From Brevundimonas bacteroides DSM 4726 (GTDB lineage Bacteria; Pseudomonadota; Alphaproteobacteria; Caulobacterales; Caulobacteraceae), in NCBI RefSeq assembly GCF_000701445.1, contig NZ_JNIX01000008.1, positions 1-64,000 on the forward strand: DNA of 64,000 nt, in the 5' to 3' direction. The stretch's first letter is position 1, and the number at the start of each line of letters is the position of its first letter. Positions 38,141 to 45,984 of this stretch are shown here, in pieces. The translations under genes and the position numbers were made by a program. The notes under the pieces are model-generated. The model was not told where the DNA came from. It worked only from the letters and a program-made list of their open reading frames with translations, and searched no databases.

Positions 38141-39577
38141 ATGGACGTCGCGGTTGACCGGAAGCTGTTCCTCGGGGCTCGCCTCAAGCGCCTGCGGCGT
38201 GAGCGGGGGCTGACGCAGACGGCGATGGCCGGCGACCTGGGAGTCTCGCCCAGCTATCTGAACCATATCGAGCGGAACCAGCGCCCGGTCACGGCCCAGC
38301 TGCTGCTGAGGCTGGCGGAGACCTATGACGTCGACCTGCGCGCGCTCGGCCAGGCCGGACCGGCGGGGGAGCAGGCCCTGGCCGAGGTGCTGGCCGATCC
38401 CCTGTTCCAGGGCCTCGATACGCCGCGCCACGAACTGCTGACCCTGACCGAGGAAGCCCCCGGCGCCGCCGAGGCCCTGCTGCGCCTCTACCGCGCCTTC
38501 ACCGAGCAGAGGGACCGCGCCCGCGCCGCCCTGATCGAGGGCGCCGCCGCCGAAGGCCCCTCCCCGTCCGACTGGGTCCGCGACTGGATCCAGAGCCGGT
38601 CGAACTATTTTCCCGAACTGGATGGGCTGGGCGAGACGCTGCACGCGTCGCTCGACCCCACCATGACCGGCGAGGGGTGCGAGGCCCTGGCCCGGGCGCG
38701 GTTGGCGCAGCGGCACAATCTGACGGTCAAGGTCATGCCCGCCGAGGTCATGGTGGAATGGACCCGTCGTTTCGATCCACATCGGCGCCGGCTGCTGCTG
38801 TCGGAGACGCTGGACCCGTCCAGCCGCGCCTTCGCCATCGTCTATCAGCTGGCGCTGGCCGAGCACGAGGCCGAGCTGAACGCCATGGTCGACGCGGCGC
38901 GGGCCCCGGATGCGGCGACGGCCGCCCTGTTGAAGGTGTCGCTGACCAACACGCTGGCCGCCGCCATCCTGATGCCCTACGCCGCCTTTCAGCGGCTGGC
39001 CGAGGCGACGGGATACGACATCGCGCGGCTGCAGGCGCGGTTCTCGGTGTCGTTCGAGCAGGTGGCGCACCGCCTGACGACGCTCAGCCGCCCCACCGCC
39101 CGGGGCGTCCCTTTCTTCCTGATCCGGGTGGATCAGGCGGGCAATGTCTCCAAACGCTATGCCTCCGGCGCCTTCCCCTTCGCCCGGTTCGGCGGGGCCT
39201 GTCCCCGGTGGAAGCTGCACAGCGCGTTTCGGACGCCCGGGCGGCTGGTCACCCAGATCATCGAGACGCCCGACGGGAACCGCTGGTTCACGCTCGCCCG
39301 TACCGTGGACCGGCAGGGGGCGCTGCAGGCGCAGGGGGGACAGGGCGAACGCTATGACCTGGCCATCGGCCTGGGCTGTGAGCTGAAGGAGGCGAAGCGG
39401 CTGGCTTATGCGCGGGGGCTGGATCTGGCCGCGCCAGAGGTCACGCCTATCGGCCCGGCCTGCCGCCTGTGCCACCGCCACCCCTGCGCCCAGCGCGCGG
39501 CCCCGCCGGTCGATCGCCCGCTGAAGGTCGACGACTGGTCCAAGTCGGTCAGCCCCTATCCGTTCGGGGCGGGGTGA
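38141..39577 (+). CDS. RamB/ScfR-type short-chain acyl metabolism regulator
   Basis: 478-residue XRE-type regulator. HTH near residues 8-60 (LKRLRRERGLTQTAMAGDLG; VSPSYLNHIERNQRPVT). A DUF955/ImmA-like domain follows; its HExxH metal motif is degenerate here (FAIVYQLALAEHE), so peptidase activity is unlikely. The C-terminal DUF2083-type end has clustered Cys (CRLCHRHPCAQ). Relatives control glyoxylate or propionyl-CoA genes, matching the divergent aceA. The ATG at 38141 has AAAAGGA upstream; 38114 is an alternative start without an RBS. Confidence 0.85.
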   Translation: MDVAVDRKLFLGARLKRLRRERGLTQTAMAGDLGVSPSYLNHIERNQRPVTAQLLLRLAETYDVDLRALGQAGPAGEQALAEVLADPLFQGLDTPRHELLTLTEEAPGAAEALLRLYRAFTEQRDRARAALIEGAAAEGPSPSDWVRDWIQSRSNYFPELDGLGETLHASLDPTMTGEGCEALARARLAQRHNLTVKVMPAEVMVEWTRRFDPHRRRLLLSETLDPSSRAFAIVYQLALAEHEAELNAMVDAARAPDAATAALLKVSLTNTLAAAILMPYAAFQRLAEATGYDIARLQARFSVSFEQVAHRLTTLSRPTARGVPFFLIRVDQAGNVSKRYASGAFPFARFGGACPRWKLHSAFRTPGRLVTQIIETPDGNRWFTLARTVDRQGALQAQGGQGERYDLAIGLGCELKEAKRLAYARGLDLAAPEVTPIGPACRLCHRHPCAQRAAPPVDRPLKVDDWSKSVSPYPFGAG

Positions 39578-39601
39578 GAGTCGCGAAAAAGCGACTCTCA
39601 C
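39574..39601. terminator. Strong hairpin terminator between convergent genes
   Basis: GTGAGAGTCGC (39574-39584), loop GAAAAA, GCGACTCTCAC (39591-39601): a perfect 11 bp stem that contains the regulator stop codon and ends 5 bp before the stop of the facing gene. Probably a bidirectional terminator. Confidence 0.8.
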
Positions 39602-39606
39602 TTCTC

Positions 39607-40035
39607 TCACTTGCCCCTGGACTCAGCGATCATTTCCGCCACGCGGGCCTTGTAGGCCGCCCATTGCTCGGCCGGGTCGGGGTCCTCGGCGTGTATGGCG
39701 GCGGCCTGCTCGCGTCGGACGACGTCGCAGAGCGACTCGTGAACACGGAGCCACCGCTGGGCCTCGGCCGCCCGTCCGTGATCCATCGCCCGGACCATGC
39801 GTCGCCAGGCCTTGTCGCGCGTCACGGCCGTCGGCTCGACCGGCGCTTCAGGATCGACCGGCTCGGGCGCCGGGGAGGTCGCGTCGCGCCTCAACCAGCC
39901 CTCGGCGGCGGCGCGCCGCCAGAAGGTCGAGGGGGCGAGATCGAACTCGCGGCAGACGAAACTGCCGGTCGCGCCGGAGAGATAGGCGTCGCGTGCGTGG
40001 GTCCAGATGTCGTCGGTGGGGGCTGCGTCGGTCAT
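39607..40035 (-). CDS. Hypothetical protein with helix-turn-helix-like N-terminus
   Basis: 142-residue protein. The first ~50 residues (ARDAYLSGATGSFVCREFD, then LAPSTFWRRAAAEGWLRRD) look like a terminase-small-subunit or resolvase-type HTH. The middle is Pro/Glu-rich and the C-terminal half is helical (AWRRMVRAMDHGRAAEAQRW). No phage genes are nearby. Function unknown. Confidence 0.65.
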   Translation of the reverse strand: MTDAAPTDDIWTHARDAYLSGATGSFVCREFDLAPSTFWRRAAAEGWLRRDATSPAPEPVDPEAPVEPTAVTRDKAWRRMVRAMDHGRAAEAQRWLRVHESLCDVVRREQAAAIHAEDPDPAEQWAAYKARVAEMIAESRGK

Positions 40036-40079
40036 GGCGCGCAGACTGACATGCCGATACGTCAGAATCGGACGTAGGC

Positions 40080-41498
40080 TCAGTCCGCGAGAATCACCCG
40101 GCCGCCCTCATGCCGATGCGCGACGCCTGTGGCCTGAAATATGGCCGCGATATCGGCGGCCGGGTCGCCGCCGCCTTGGTCCAACATGCGCTCGATCGTC
40201 TGGCGCAAGGCCGGGTCACCGGTCGCCTGGGTGAAGGCGGTCAGCCATTCATCGCGGGTCAGAATGCCGTCGGTCTGGGTGGCGCGGAAGTCGCGCAGGA
40301 TGTCGAACCAGTCGCCGCCGTCGGACGCCCGCCGGGCGGCTTCGAACGCCAGGGCCCAGACGGCGCCGCAGGCGTAGAAGGCGCGGTTGTCGCCCCGATC
40401 CCCCGCCTCGGCCAACGGACCGATGGCGACGAGGGCGATGCAGTCGTCGACCGATCGCTGCAGCACCGGATCGCCGTTGTATCCGGAGTCGAGCGAGGAG
40501 ATGGCGCGCACGGCCATCAAGTCGGCCCCGCCCTCGGTGATCCAGGCGTCGCGGGCCGCCGCATACCGCAGACCTTGGCTGCCTAGCCAGAAATGCCCCG
40601 CTTCGTGGCCGATGAACCAGCGCCCGGTGTCAAGCACGCGACGGGAGCGGTCCAGCACGCCTTCCCCCTGAAAATCCATGACGATCAGATTGGGCAGGAC
40701 GCTGCCGGCCATGCTGGTCATGCCCTCGGTCGGGCCGCTCCAGCTGACCATGAGGGTCGGGAGATCCCCGGCGCGCGGGCCGATCCGGTCGGCGTAGAAG
40801 GCGAGCACCAGAGGCGTGAAGTCACTGAGCTCGCTGACGAGCCAGGTCGGCAGGCCGGGATCAAAGATGGCGGCCACCGCGCTGCCCCCCACGGCCTCGC
40901 CCTGACCGAAGTAGACGTAGGTTCCCGCGTCCGAGGCCGAGGCCACCTCCGCGCGCTGTCCGCGGAACAGCACCGGACCGGAGGTGTCGCGCCAAGTCAC
41001 CCAGGTTGGGCCGAAGGAGAAATCGAACCCGTTGAGATCGCGCGGCAGGTCGGCAGCCGCCTGCGCCGACTCCAGCGGGATCAGGTCGAACTGCTCGGTG
41101 AACAAGGCGACGGCCCCATCGGAGAAGACGAGCGAGGGCGAATACTCCGCCTCCAGGTCACCCCCGGCCGGATGCATGAGGATACGGATGCGGCGCGGCA
41201 GGGGCTGGCCGTCGATGGACCGCAGCACGTCGTAGGCGCCGATCCGGTCGAGCACGACGCCGGGCGTCTGGACCGTCCAGCGCTCGCGGCGCCAGGCGCG
41301 GCGGCCTTCGCGCGTCAGGGCGGAGACCTGGAAGGCGTAGGCCGGGCGATCCAGAGTGAACTCATAGTCGACGGTGAAGGCGTCGCCCTCGCGCACGACC
41401 GAGACCTCGGCGAGACGGGGTGCGGCATCCTGCGTGGCCGCATGAACCGCAGGGGCGAACATCAGGGCCAGGGCGGCGGTCAGGATCAGCGGCTTCAT
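40080..41498 (-). CDS. Exported gluzincin-like metallopeptidase homologue
   Basis: 472-residue exported protein with signal peptide (KPLILTAALALMFAPAVHAA). A beta-rich N-terminal half is followed by a helical domain with RWFIGHEAGHFWLGSQ (HExxH near residue 297) and, about 23 residues on, WITEGGADLMAVRA, whose Glu is the expected third zinc ligand of M1/M61-type gluzincins. The zinc site looks complete, so peptidase activity is plausible. Start at the ATG 41498, 6 bp after GGGGGA. No family name assigned. Confidence 0.75.
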   Translation of the reverse strand: MKPLILTAALALMFAPAVHAATQDAAPRLAEVSVVREGDAFTVDYEFTLDRPAYAFQVSALTREGRRAWRRERWTVQTPGVVLDRIGAYDVLRSIDGQPLPRRIRILMHPAGGDLEAEYSPSLVFSDGAVALFTEQFDLIPLESAQAAADLPRDLNGFDFSFGPTWVTWRDTSGPVLFRGQRAEVASASDAGTYVYFGQGEAVGGSAVAAIFDPGLPTWLVSELSDFTPLVLAFYADRIGPRAGDLPTLMVSWSGPTEGMTSMAGSVLPNLIVMDFQGEGVLDRSRRVLDTGRWFIGHEAGHFWLGSQGLRYAAARDAWITEGGADLMAVRAISSLDSGYNGDPVLQRSVDDCIALVAIGPLAEAGDRGDNRAFYACGAVWALAFEAARRASDGGDWFDILRDFRATQTDGILTRDEWLTAFTQATGDPALRQTIERMLDQGGGDPAADIAAIFQATGVAHRHEGGRVILAD

Positions 41499-41602
41499 CG
41501 ACATTCCCCCGGTCTTAGGACCCGCCAAGGGCTAGGGTGGGACTGGCGCAGCGTCACCTTACGCTTTGCTCATGCTTGCGGCGTCGGCGAGGCTCAGAGG
41601 CC

Positions 41603-42583
41603 TCACACCAGAGCCCGCTTCGCCGCCGCGATCTCCTCGGCCATGACGGACTTGAGGCGGTCCGGCGCGAGGATGGTGATCTGATCGCCCCAGGTGAACA
41701 GGTGCCAGGCCAGCTCGCGCATGCCCGACGCGCGGAAGCGGACGAGGACGGCGCCGTCGGGCTGATCCTCAAGCTCTTGCGTCGGGTGCCAGCGCCAGCC
41801 GCGGGCCTCGGCGGCCTTTTCACCGGGGGCGACGCGCAGAACCACGTCTTCGACCTGGTCCTGATAGATGCCGAAGGACTGGCTGGCGAAGGCGGCGAGG
41901 TCGAAGTCCTCGGGCGGGGGGGCCAGGCCTTCCTGACGCTCCACCGCGCTCATGCGGTCCAGGCGGAAGGTCTGGATGCGACCCGTCTCGCGGTCGGCGG
42001 CCACCAGATAGTTGGCGCGGCCGAACATGAGGCCGCAAGGGGCGACGGAGCGGCGGCGCGGCTCGGCGTTCGGGCGGCTGTAGGTGAAGCCCAGCGGCGA
42101 CTGGGCGAGGACCGCGGCGCGGATGGTGGCCAGCATGGCCTCATCGGCCGTCGGGCGGGGACCGGCCTGGACGGCGATGGTCTCGGCGCGGACCAGGGCT
42201 TCCAGATCCGGGGCCATGCGGTTGAGCGCTGTGGACCGCATCGCCGCCTTCAGCTTGCGTTCCAGGCTCTCCAGCGCGGCGGCGCGAGCCGGTTCGCCCG
42301 ACGCCCGCAGGGTCTGGGCCGCCTTGGTCAGCTCCAGCATCTCGGTCGCCGTGGGAGCCTGTTCGAAGGCCGATAGCCCGCCCCGGATACGCCACCGTTT
42401 ATGAGGGGGATCGAACACCTCCTCCGCCGTCGGGAACAGGGCGATGACCGCGTCGCGCATGCGCTCGGCCGTGCGGCGGGCGACGCCGATCTCGCGCGCC
42501 ATGTCGTCCAGCGTCAGCCCCTCGGCCGAGGCGGCCATGCGCCGCGCCAGTTCGATCAGCTGGAACGCCTTGTCGTGGCGCAT
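41603..42583 (-). CDS. WYL-domain transcriptional regulator
   Basis: 326-residue DeoR-like regulator. The N-terminal HTH (RMAASAEGLTLDDMAREIG, then VARRTAERMRDAV) is followed by a WYL domain (LGFTYSRPNAEPRRRSVAPC; LVAADRETGRIQTFRLDRM) and a C-terminal WCX-type extension. WYL proteins sense nucleotides or DNA damage products and occur in defence and stress systems. Start at 42583 chosen because upstream codons are shadow-like. Divergent from an 81-residue gene with an inverted repeat between them. Confidence 0.88.
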   Translation of the reverse strand: MRHDKAFQLIELARRMAASAEGLTLDDMAREIGVARRTAERMRDAVIALFPTAEEVFDPPHKRWRIRGGLSAFEQAPTATEMLELTKAAQTLRASGEPARAAALESLERKLKAAMRSTALNRMAPDLEALVRAETIAVQAGPRPTADEAMLATIRAAVLAQSPLGFTYSRPNAEPRRRSVAPCGLMFGRANYLVAADRETGRIQTFRLDRMSAVERQEGLAPPPEDFDLAAFASQSFGIYQDQVEDVVLRVAPGEKAAEARGWRWHPTQELEDQPDGAVLVRFRASGMRELAWHLFTWGDQITILAPDRLKSVMAEEIAAAKRALV

Positions 42584-42621
42584 CTCAGGAGCCTCGTGAA
42601 AAAAGAACGCAGACGGAACGC

Positions 42622-42644
42622 GATACGTCCGTTTTTGACGTATC
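42622..42644. promoter_or_regulatory. Inverted repeat between WYL regulator and small gene
   Basis: GATACGTC (42622-42629), 7 bp spacer, GACGTATC (42637-42644): perfect 8 bp arms in a 112 bp intergenic gap. It lies 39 bp from the WYL gene start and 52 bp from the divergent small gene, the right place for a shared operator bound by the WYL regulator. Confidence 0.7.
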
Positions 42645-42695
42645 ACGCATCCACAGTCTCCTCAACGGCACGACGCCGAACCCGGAGACAGACAA

Positions 42696-42941
42696 ATGGC
42701 CCGCATGTTCGCCCCCCGCCCCGCCACCTTCAGCCCCGCCGCCGCCGTGGCCGCCAACCGCTATCTGATCGTGCCCTGCGAGGCCGACGGCTGCGGCGAC
42801 CTGGCGGTCATCTGGGACCGGCTGGAGGAACAGGTCATCGACGTGATCGATGCGCGAGCCAGCGCCCGCTACTCCGACGAGGACGCCCTGTGGGACGAGG
42901 CGCGCGGGGGTGTGGAGCAAGAGTGGCGGATGGCGGCGTGA
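42696..42941 (+). CDS. Small protein divergent from the WYL regulator
   Basis: 81-residue protein: MARMFAPRPATFSPAAAVAA, then NRYLIVPCEADGCGDLAVIW and a short acidic helical end. Two Cys lie in CEADGC. GGAG at good spacing precedes the ATG. No family recognised. Position across an inverted repeat from the WYL gene makes it the best candidate for that regulator's target. Confidence 0.65.
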   Translation: MARMFAPRPATFSPAAAVAANRYLIVPCEADGCGDLAVIWDRLEEQVIDVIDARASARYSDEDALWDEARGGVEQEWRMAA

Positions 42942-42947
42942 CGCCCC

Positions 42948-43370
42948 TCAATCCGGATGGCGATCCTTCAGCGTCTTCATGCTCCACTTGGCCATCTCGG
43001 CGATGACGCCGGTGTCCACGTCGGCCAGACGGTTCAGATAGATGCAGGCCTTGCCGACCTTGTGCTTGCCCAGCCGCGCGAGGAAGTCGTTCCGCCCGTC
43101 GCCATAGGCGGCCATGTAGAGCACGAGATTGGCCTTCCGCGGAGAGAAACCGACCAGCGGCGCCTCGCCGGAATGGCCGCTGTCGTAGGTATAGCGATAC
43201 TTGCCGAACCCGATGATCGACGGCCCCCACATGACGGGCGGGTGGCCGGTGGCCTCCGCCAGCAGGGCGAGGACGGCATGGGCGTCCTCGCGCCGGCCGG
43301 GATGATCGACGGAGTCGATAAAGGCCTCGGGCGAGACGGGCGTGGGTTTGGTCTTGGCTTCATAGGCCAT
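42948..43370 (-). CDS. DUF1801 protein
   Basis: 140-residue protein with the DUF1801 (YdhG-like) pattern: a RREDAHAVLALLAEATGHPP helix, the VMWGPSIIGFGKYRYTYDSG strand and LVGFSPRKANLVLYMA. Unknown function; the family often shows a fold like frataxin-type iron or SufE-type proteins. It follows pntB by 2 bp and shares its strand, so co-transcription is likely. Confidence 0.85.
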   Translation of the reverse strand: MAYEAKTKPTPVSPEAFIDSVDHPGRREDAHAVLALLAEATGHPPVMWGPSIIGFGKYRYTYDSGHSGEAPLVGFSPRKANLVLYMAAYGDGRNDFLARLGKHKVGKACIYLNRLADVDTGVIAEMAKWSMKTLKDRHPD

Positions 43371-43372
43371 CG

Positions 43373-44791
43373 TCAGAGCCCCTTCACGATCCCTTCGACC
43401 ATCTTCTTGGCGTCGGCGAACAGCATCATGGTGTTGTCGCGGAAGAAGAGCTCGTTCTCCACCCCCGCATAGCCCGCCGCCATGCCGCGCTTGATGAACA
43501 GGACGGTGCCGGCCTTCTCGACGTCCAGGATCGGCATGCCGAAGATGGGGCTCTGGGGGTCGGTCTTGGCGGCGGGGTTGGTGACGTCGTTGGCGCCGAT
43601 GACGAAGGCGACGTCGGCGGTGGCGAACTCGGCGTTGATGTCCTCAAGCTCGAAGACCTCGTCGTAGGGCACGTTGGCCTCGGCCAAGAGCACGTTCATG
43701 TGGCCCGGCATGCGGCCGGCGACGGGGTGAATGGCGTATTTCACCTCGACGCCCTCCTCCTTCAGCTTGTCGGCCATTTCGCGCAGCGCATGCTGGGCCT
43801 GGGCCACCGCCATGCCGTAGCCGGGCACGATGATGACCTTCGAGGCGTTTTTCATGATGAAGGCGGCGTCGTCGGCAGAGCCCTGCTTGACCGGACGGGT
43901 CTCGACCTTGCCGCCCGCGCCCGCGGCCGCGTCTCCCCCGCCGAAGCCCCCCAGGATGACCGATATGAAGCTCCGGTTCATGCCCTTGCACATGATGTAG
44001 GACAGGATCGCGCCCGAGCTGCCGACCAGGGCCCCGGTGATGATCAGGGCGATGTTCTCCAGCGTGAAGCCCAGCGCCGCCGCCGCCCAGCCGGAATAGC
44101 TGTTCAGCATCGACACCACGACCGGCATGTCGGCCCCGCCGATGGGGATGATCAGGGTCGCGCCGAGGATCAGCGCGATGGCGAAGATGCCCCAGAAGGC
44201 CCAGATCGCTGTGCCGCCCGAGCCGATCATGATGCCGATCAGGAAGATCAGGGCCAGCGCCAGGGCGATGTTGATCAGGTGCCGGGCGGGCAGGAGGATC
44301 GGCGCGCCCGACATGTTGCCGTTCAGCTTGGCGAACGCGATCACCGAGCCGGTGAAGGTGACGGCCCCGATGGCGACGCCGAGCGCCAGCTCGACGATCG
44401 ACAGCATCTTGATGCCGCCGTCCTCGGTGGCGATGCCGAAGCTCTCGGGCGCATAGACTGCGCCGACCGCGACCAGACAGGCGGCCATGCCGACGAGGCT
44501 GTGGAAGGCCGCGACCAGCTGGGGCATGTCGGTCATGGCGACGCGCTTGGCGATCAGGGCCCCGGCCCCGCCGCCGACGATCACGCCGCCCGCCAGAAGC
44601 GCCAGCGTCAGGGGATCGAGCGCTCCGGTCGTGCCGAGCGTCAGCAGTGTGATCCCGACGGCCAGCGCCATGCCGACCATGCCGAAGGTGTTGCCCTGAC
44701 GGCTGGTCTCCGGGCTCGACAGACCCCGCAGCGACAAGATGAAGAGGACGCCGGCGGCCAGATAGGCCAGGGCCGCGATGGATGCGTTCAA
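43373..44791 (-). CDS. pntB: NAD(P) transhydrogenase subunit beta
   Basis: Inner-membrane proton-translocating transhydrogenase beta subunit, 472 residues. The N-terminal half has about nine hydrophobic helices; the C-terminal NADP(H) domain has VIIVPGYGMAVAQAQHAL near residue 315 and the VIGANDVTNPAAK loop. Couples proton entry to NADPH formation from NADH with PntAA and PntAB. Confidence 0.97.
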   Translation of the reverse strand: MNASIAALAYLAAGVLFILSLRGLSSPETSRQGNTFGMVGMALAVGITLLTLGTTGALDPLTLALLAGGVIVGGGAGALIAKRVAMTDMPQLVAAFHSLVGMAACLVAVGAVYAPESFGIATEDGGIKMLSIVELALGVAIGAVTFTGSVIAFAKLNGNMSGAPILLPARHLINIALALALIFLIGIMIGSGGTAIWAFWGIFAIALILGATLIIPIGGADMPVVVSMLNSYSGWAAAALGFTLENIALIITGALVGSSGAILSYIMCKGMNRSFISVILGGFGGGDAAAGAGGKVETRPVKQGSADDAAFIMKNASKVIIVPGYGMAVAQAQHALREMADKLKEEGVEVKYAIHPVAGRMPGHMNVLLAEANVPYDEVFELEDINAEFATADVAFVIGANDVTNPAAKTDPQSPIFGMPILDVEKAGTVLFIKRGMAAGYAGVENELFFRDNTMMLFADAKKMVEGIVKGL

Positions 44792-44809
44792 CGTCTGTCC
44801 CCCGTCATT

Positions 44810-45112
44810 TCAGTGTCCTTGCGCCCCGCCCGCCGTGCGCCCCAGCCGCCACAGGGCGGCGGCGATGAACAGCGGGCCGAGCAGACTCATGGCCCAGTCG
44901 AACGGCGTCATGGCGCGCTCCTGCACCACGATCCGCGCCAGAATACCTGCGAAAAGCAGGATGACGCCGCAGTCCCGCAGACGCAGCTTCTGGATCGCGT
45001 CCTTCTCGCCCAGCCAGCTCCACAGCCACAGGCCCAGGCCGATGCCCGTGGCGATCCACGAGACAGTCTGGGCCACGGCGACCGGGCTGGCGAACAGGGC
45101 GTCGGCGGTCAT
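44810..45112 (-). CDS. Small membrane protein inside the pnt cluster
   Basis: 100-residue protein with about three hydrophobic helices (TVSWIATGIGLGLWLWSWLG; RDCGVILLFAGILARIV; WAMSLLGPLFIAAALWRLG). It lies between pntAB and pntB, 1 bp after pntAB. No family recognised; a role tied to the transhydrogenase is inferred from position only. Confidence 0.65.
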   Translation of the reverse strand: MTADALFASPVAVAQTVSWIATGIGLGLWLWSWLGEKDAIQKLRLRDCGVILLFAGILARIVVQERAMTPFDWAMSLLGPLFIAAALWRLGRTAGGAQGH

Positions 45113-45113
45113 G

Positions 45114-45446
45114 TCAGCCCTTGGCCTCGGCCTTCGCCGGCCGTTCCTTCTTCTTGTACATGGCCAGCATGCGGCGCGTGACCATGAAGCCGCCGAAGAT
45201 GTTGACGGACGCCAGCGTCACGGCCGCCACGCCCGCGCCCTTGGCGATCCAGCCGCCGACGCCGTCGCCGGACGCCGCCGCCGCCGCGATCAGCCCGCCG
45301 ACGATGATCACAGAGGAGATGGCGTTGGTCACCGCCATCAGCGGCGTGTGCAAAGCGGGCGTCACCGACCAGACGACGTAGTAGCCGACGAAGATCGCCA
45401 GCACGAAGATCGCCAGGCGGAAGACGGTGGGGTCGACGTGTTCCAT
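45114..45446 (-). CDS. pntAB: NAD(P) transhydrogenase subunit alpha part 2
   Basis: 110-residue membrane subunit carrying the proton-channel helices of the alpha chain, split from the soluble part as usual in alphaproteobacteria. Three hydrophobic segments; VTPALHTPLMAVTNAISSVI is typical of the family. ATG at 45446 with GGAG upstream. Confidence 0.93.
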   Translation of the reverse strand: MEHVDPTVFRLAIFVLAIFVGYYVVWSVTPALHTPLMAVTNAISSVIIVGGLIAAAAASGDGVGGWIAKGAGVAAVTLASVNIFGGFMVTRRMLAMYKKKERPAKAEAKG

Positions 45447-45676
45447 CAGCGGGTCTCCTTGGTCGGTTGGGCCTTTGCAAGCCGGCTGAGGACCAGACCG
45501 GTGATGACCATCCACCCAGCCGACTGGACGATCGCGATGCTCGGCAACAGGGTGGTCCAGCCCAAGGCCTCAGCGACGAACAGGCCGAAGGAGGCCATGA
45601 GCAGGATCAGGCCCAGGCCCATCGAACCATACGCGAAGCCGACGATGACGCGGCGGAAGCCTTCGTTGGCGATCAT
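45446..45676 (-). CDS. Small membrane protein between pntAA and pntAB
   Basis: 76-residue protein with two predicted helices (FAYGSMGLGLILLMASFGLF; AIVQSAGWMVITGLVLSRL). It starts inside the end of the previous small gene (4 bp overlap) and its stop shares a base with the pntAB start. Function unknown. Confidence 0.6.
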   Translation of the reverse strand: MIANEGFRRVIVGFAYGSMGLGLILLMASFGLFVAEALGWTTLLPSIAIVQSAGWMVITGLVLSRLAKAQPTKETR

Positions 45677-45984
45677 CGGTCTTGCCCTCGGGCCAGGTCG
45701 GGGCCGGCTCGGGCCAGACGGTCCTCCAGCGCGATGACGCGCTCTTTTAACGCGATGATCTCGCCAAGCATGAAGGCCGTAGCAAGTCCGCCGAGAACCG
45801 CTAGGCCGAGTTCTGTGTCGGATGTGCGACCAGTTATCCTAGTGTAGATCAACGCCAGGCCCGCCAGGACAGCCAGGCCACCGGCGAATAATCGGAGCGT
45901 CTTGAGGTAGGACACGTCACGCCGTGCGATCCCCTCCATCCGTGATCGATCCAAAGCGGCTCGGTTGAGACTTTCGACGGTCAT
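45673..45984 (-). CDS. Small membrane protein downstream of pntAA
   Basis: 103-residue protein with two hydrophobic stretches (LFAGGLAVLAGLALIYTRI; LGLAVLGGLATAFMLGEIIA) and a basic, helical C-terminal tail that looks like a short coiled coil (ALKERVIALEDRLARAG). It overlaps the pntAA stop by 4 bp. Function unknown; slightly lower GC than neighbours. Confidence 0.6.
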   Translation of the reverse strand: MTVESLNRAALDRSRMEGIARRDVSYLKTLRLFAGGLAVLAGLALIYTRITGRTSDTELGLAVLGGLATAFMLGEIIALKERVIALEDRLARAGPDLARGQDR

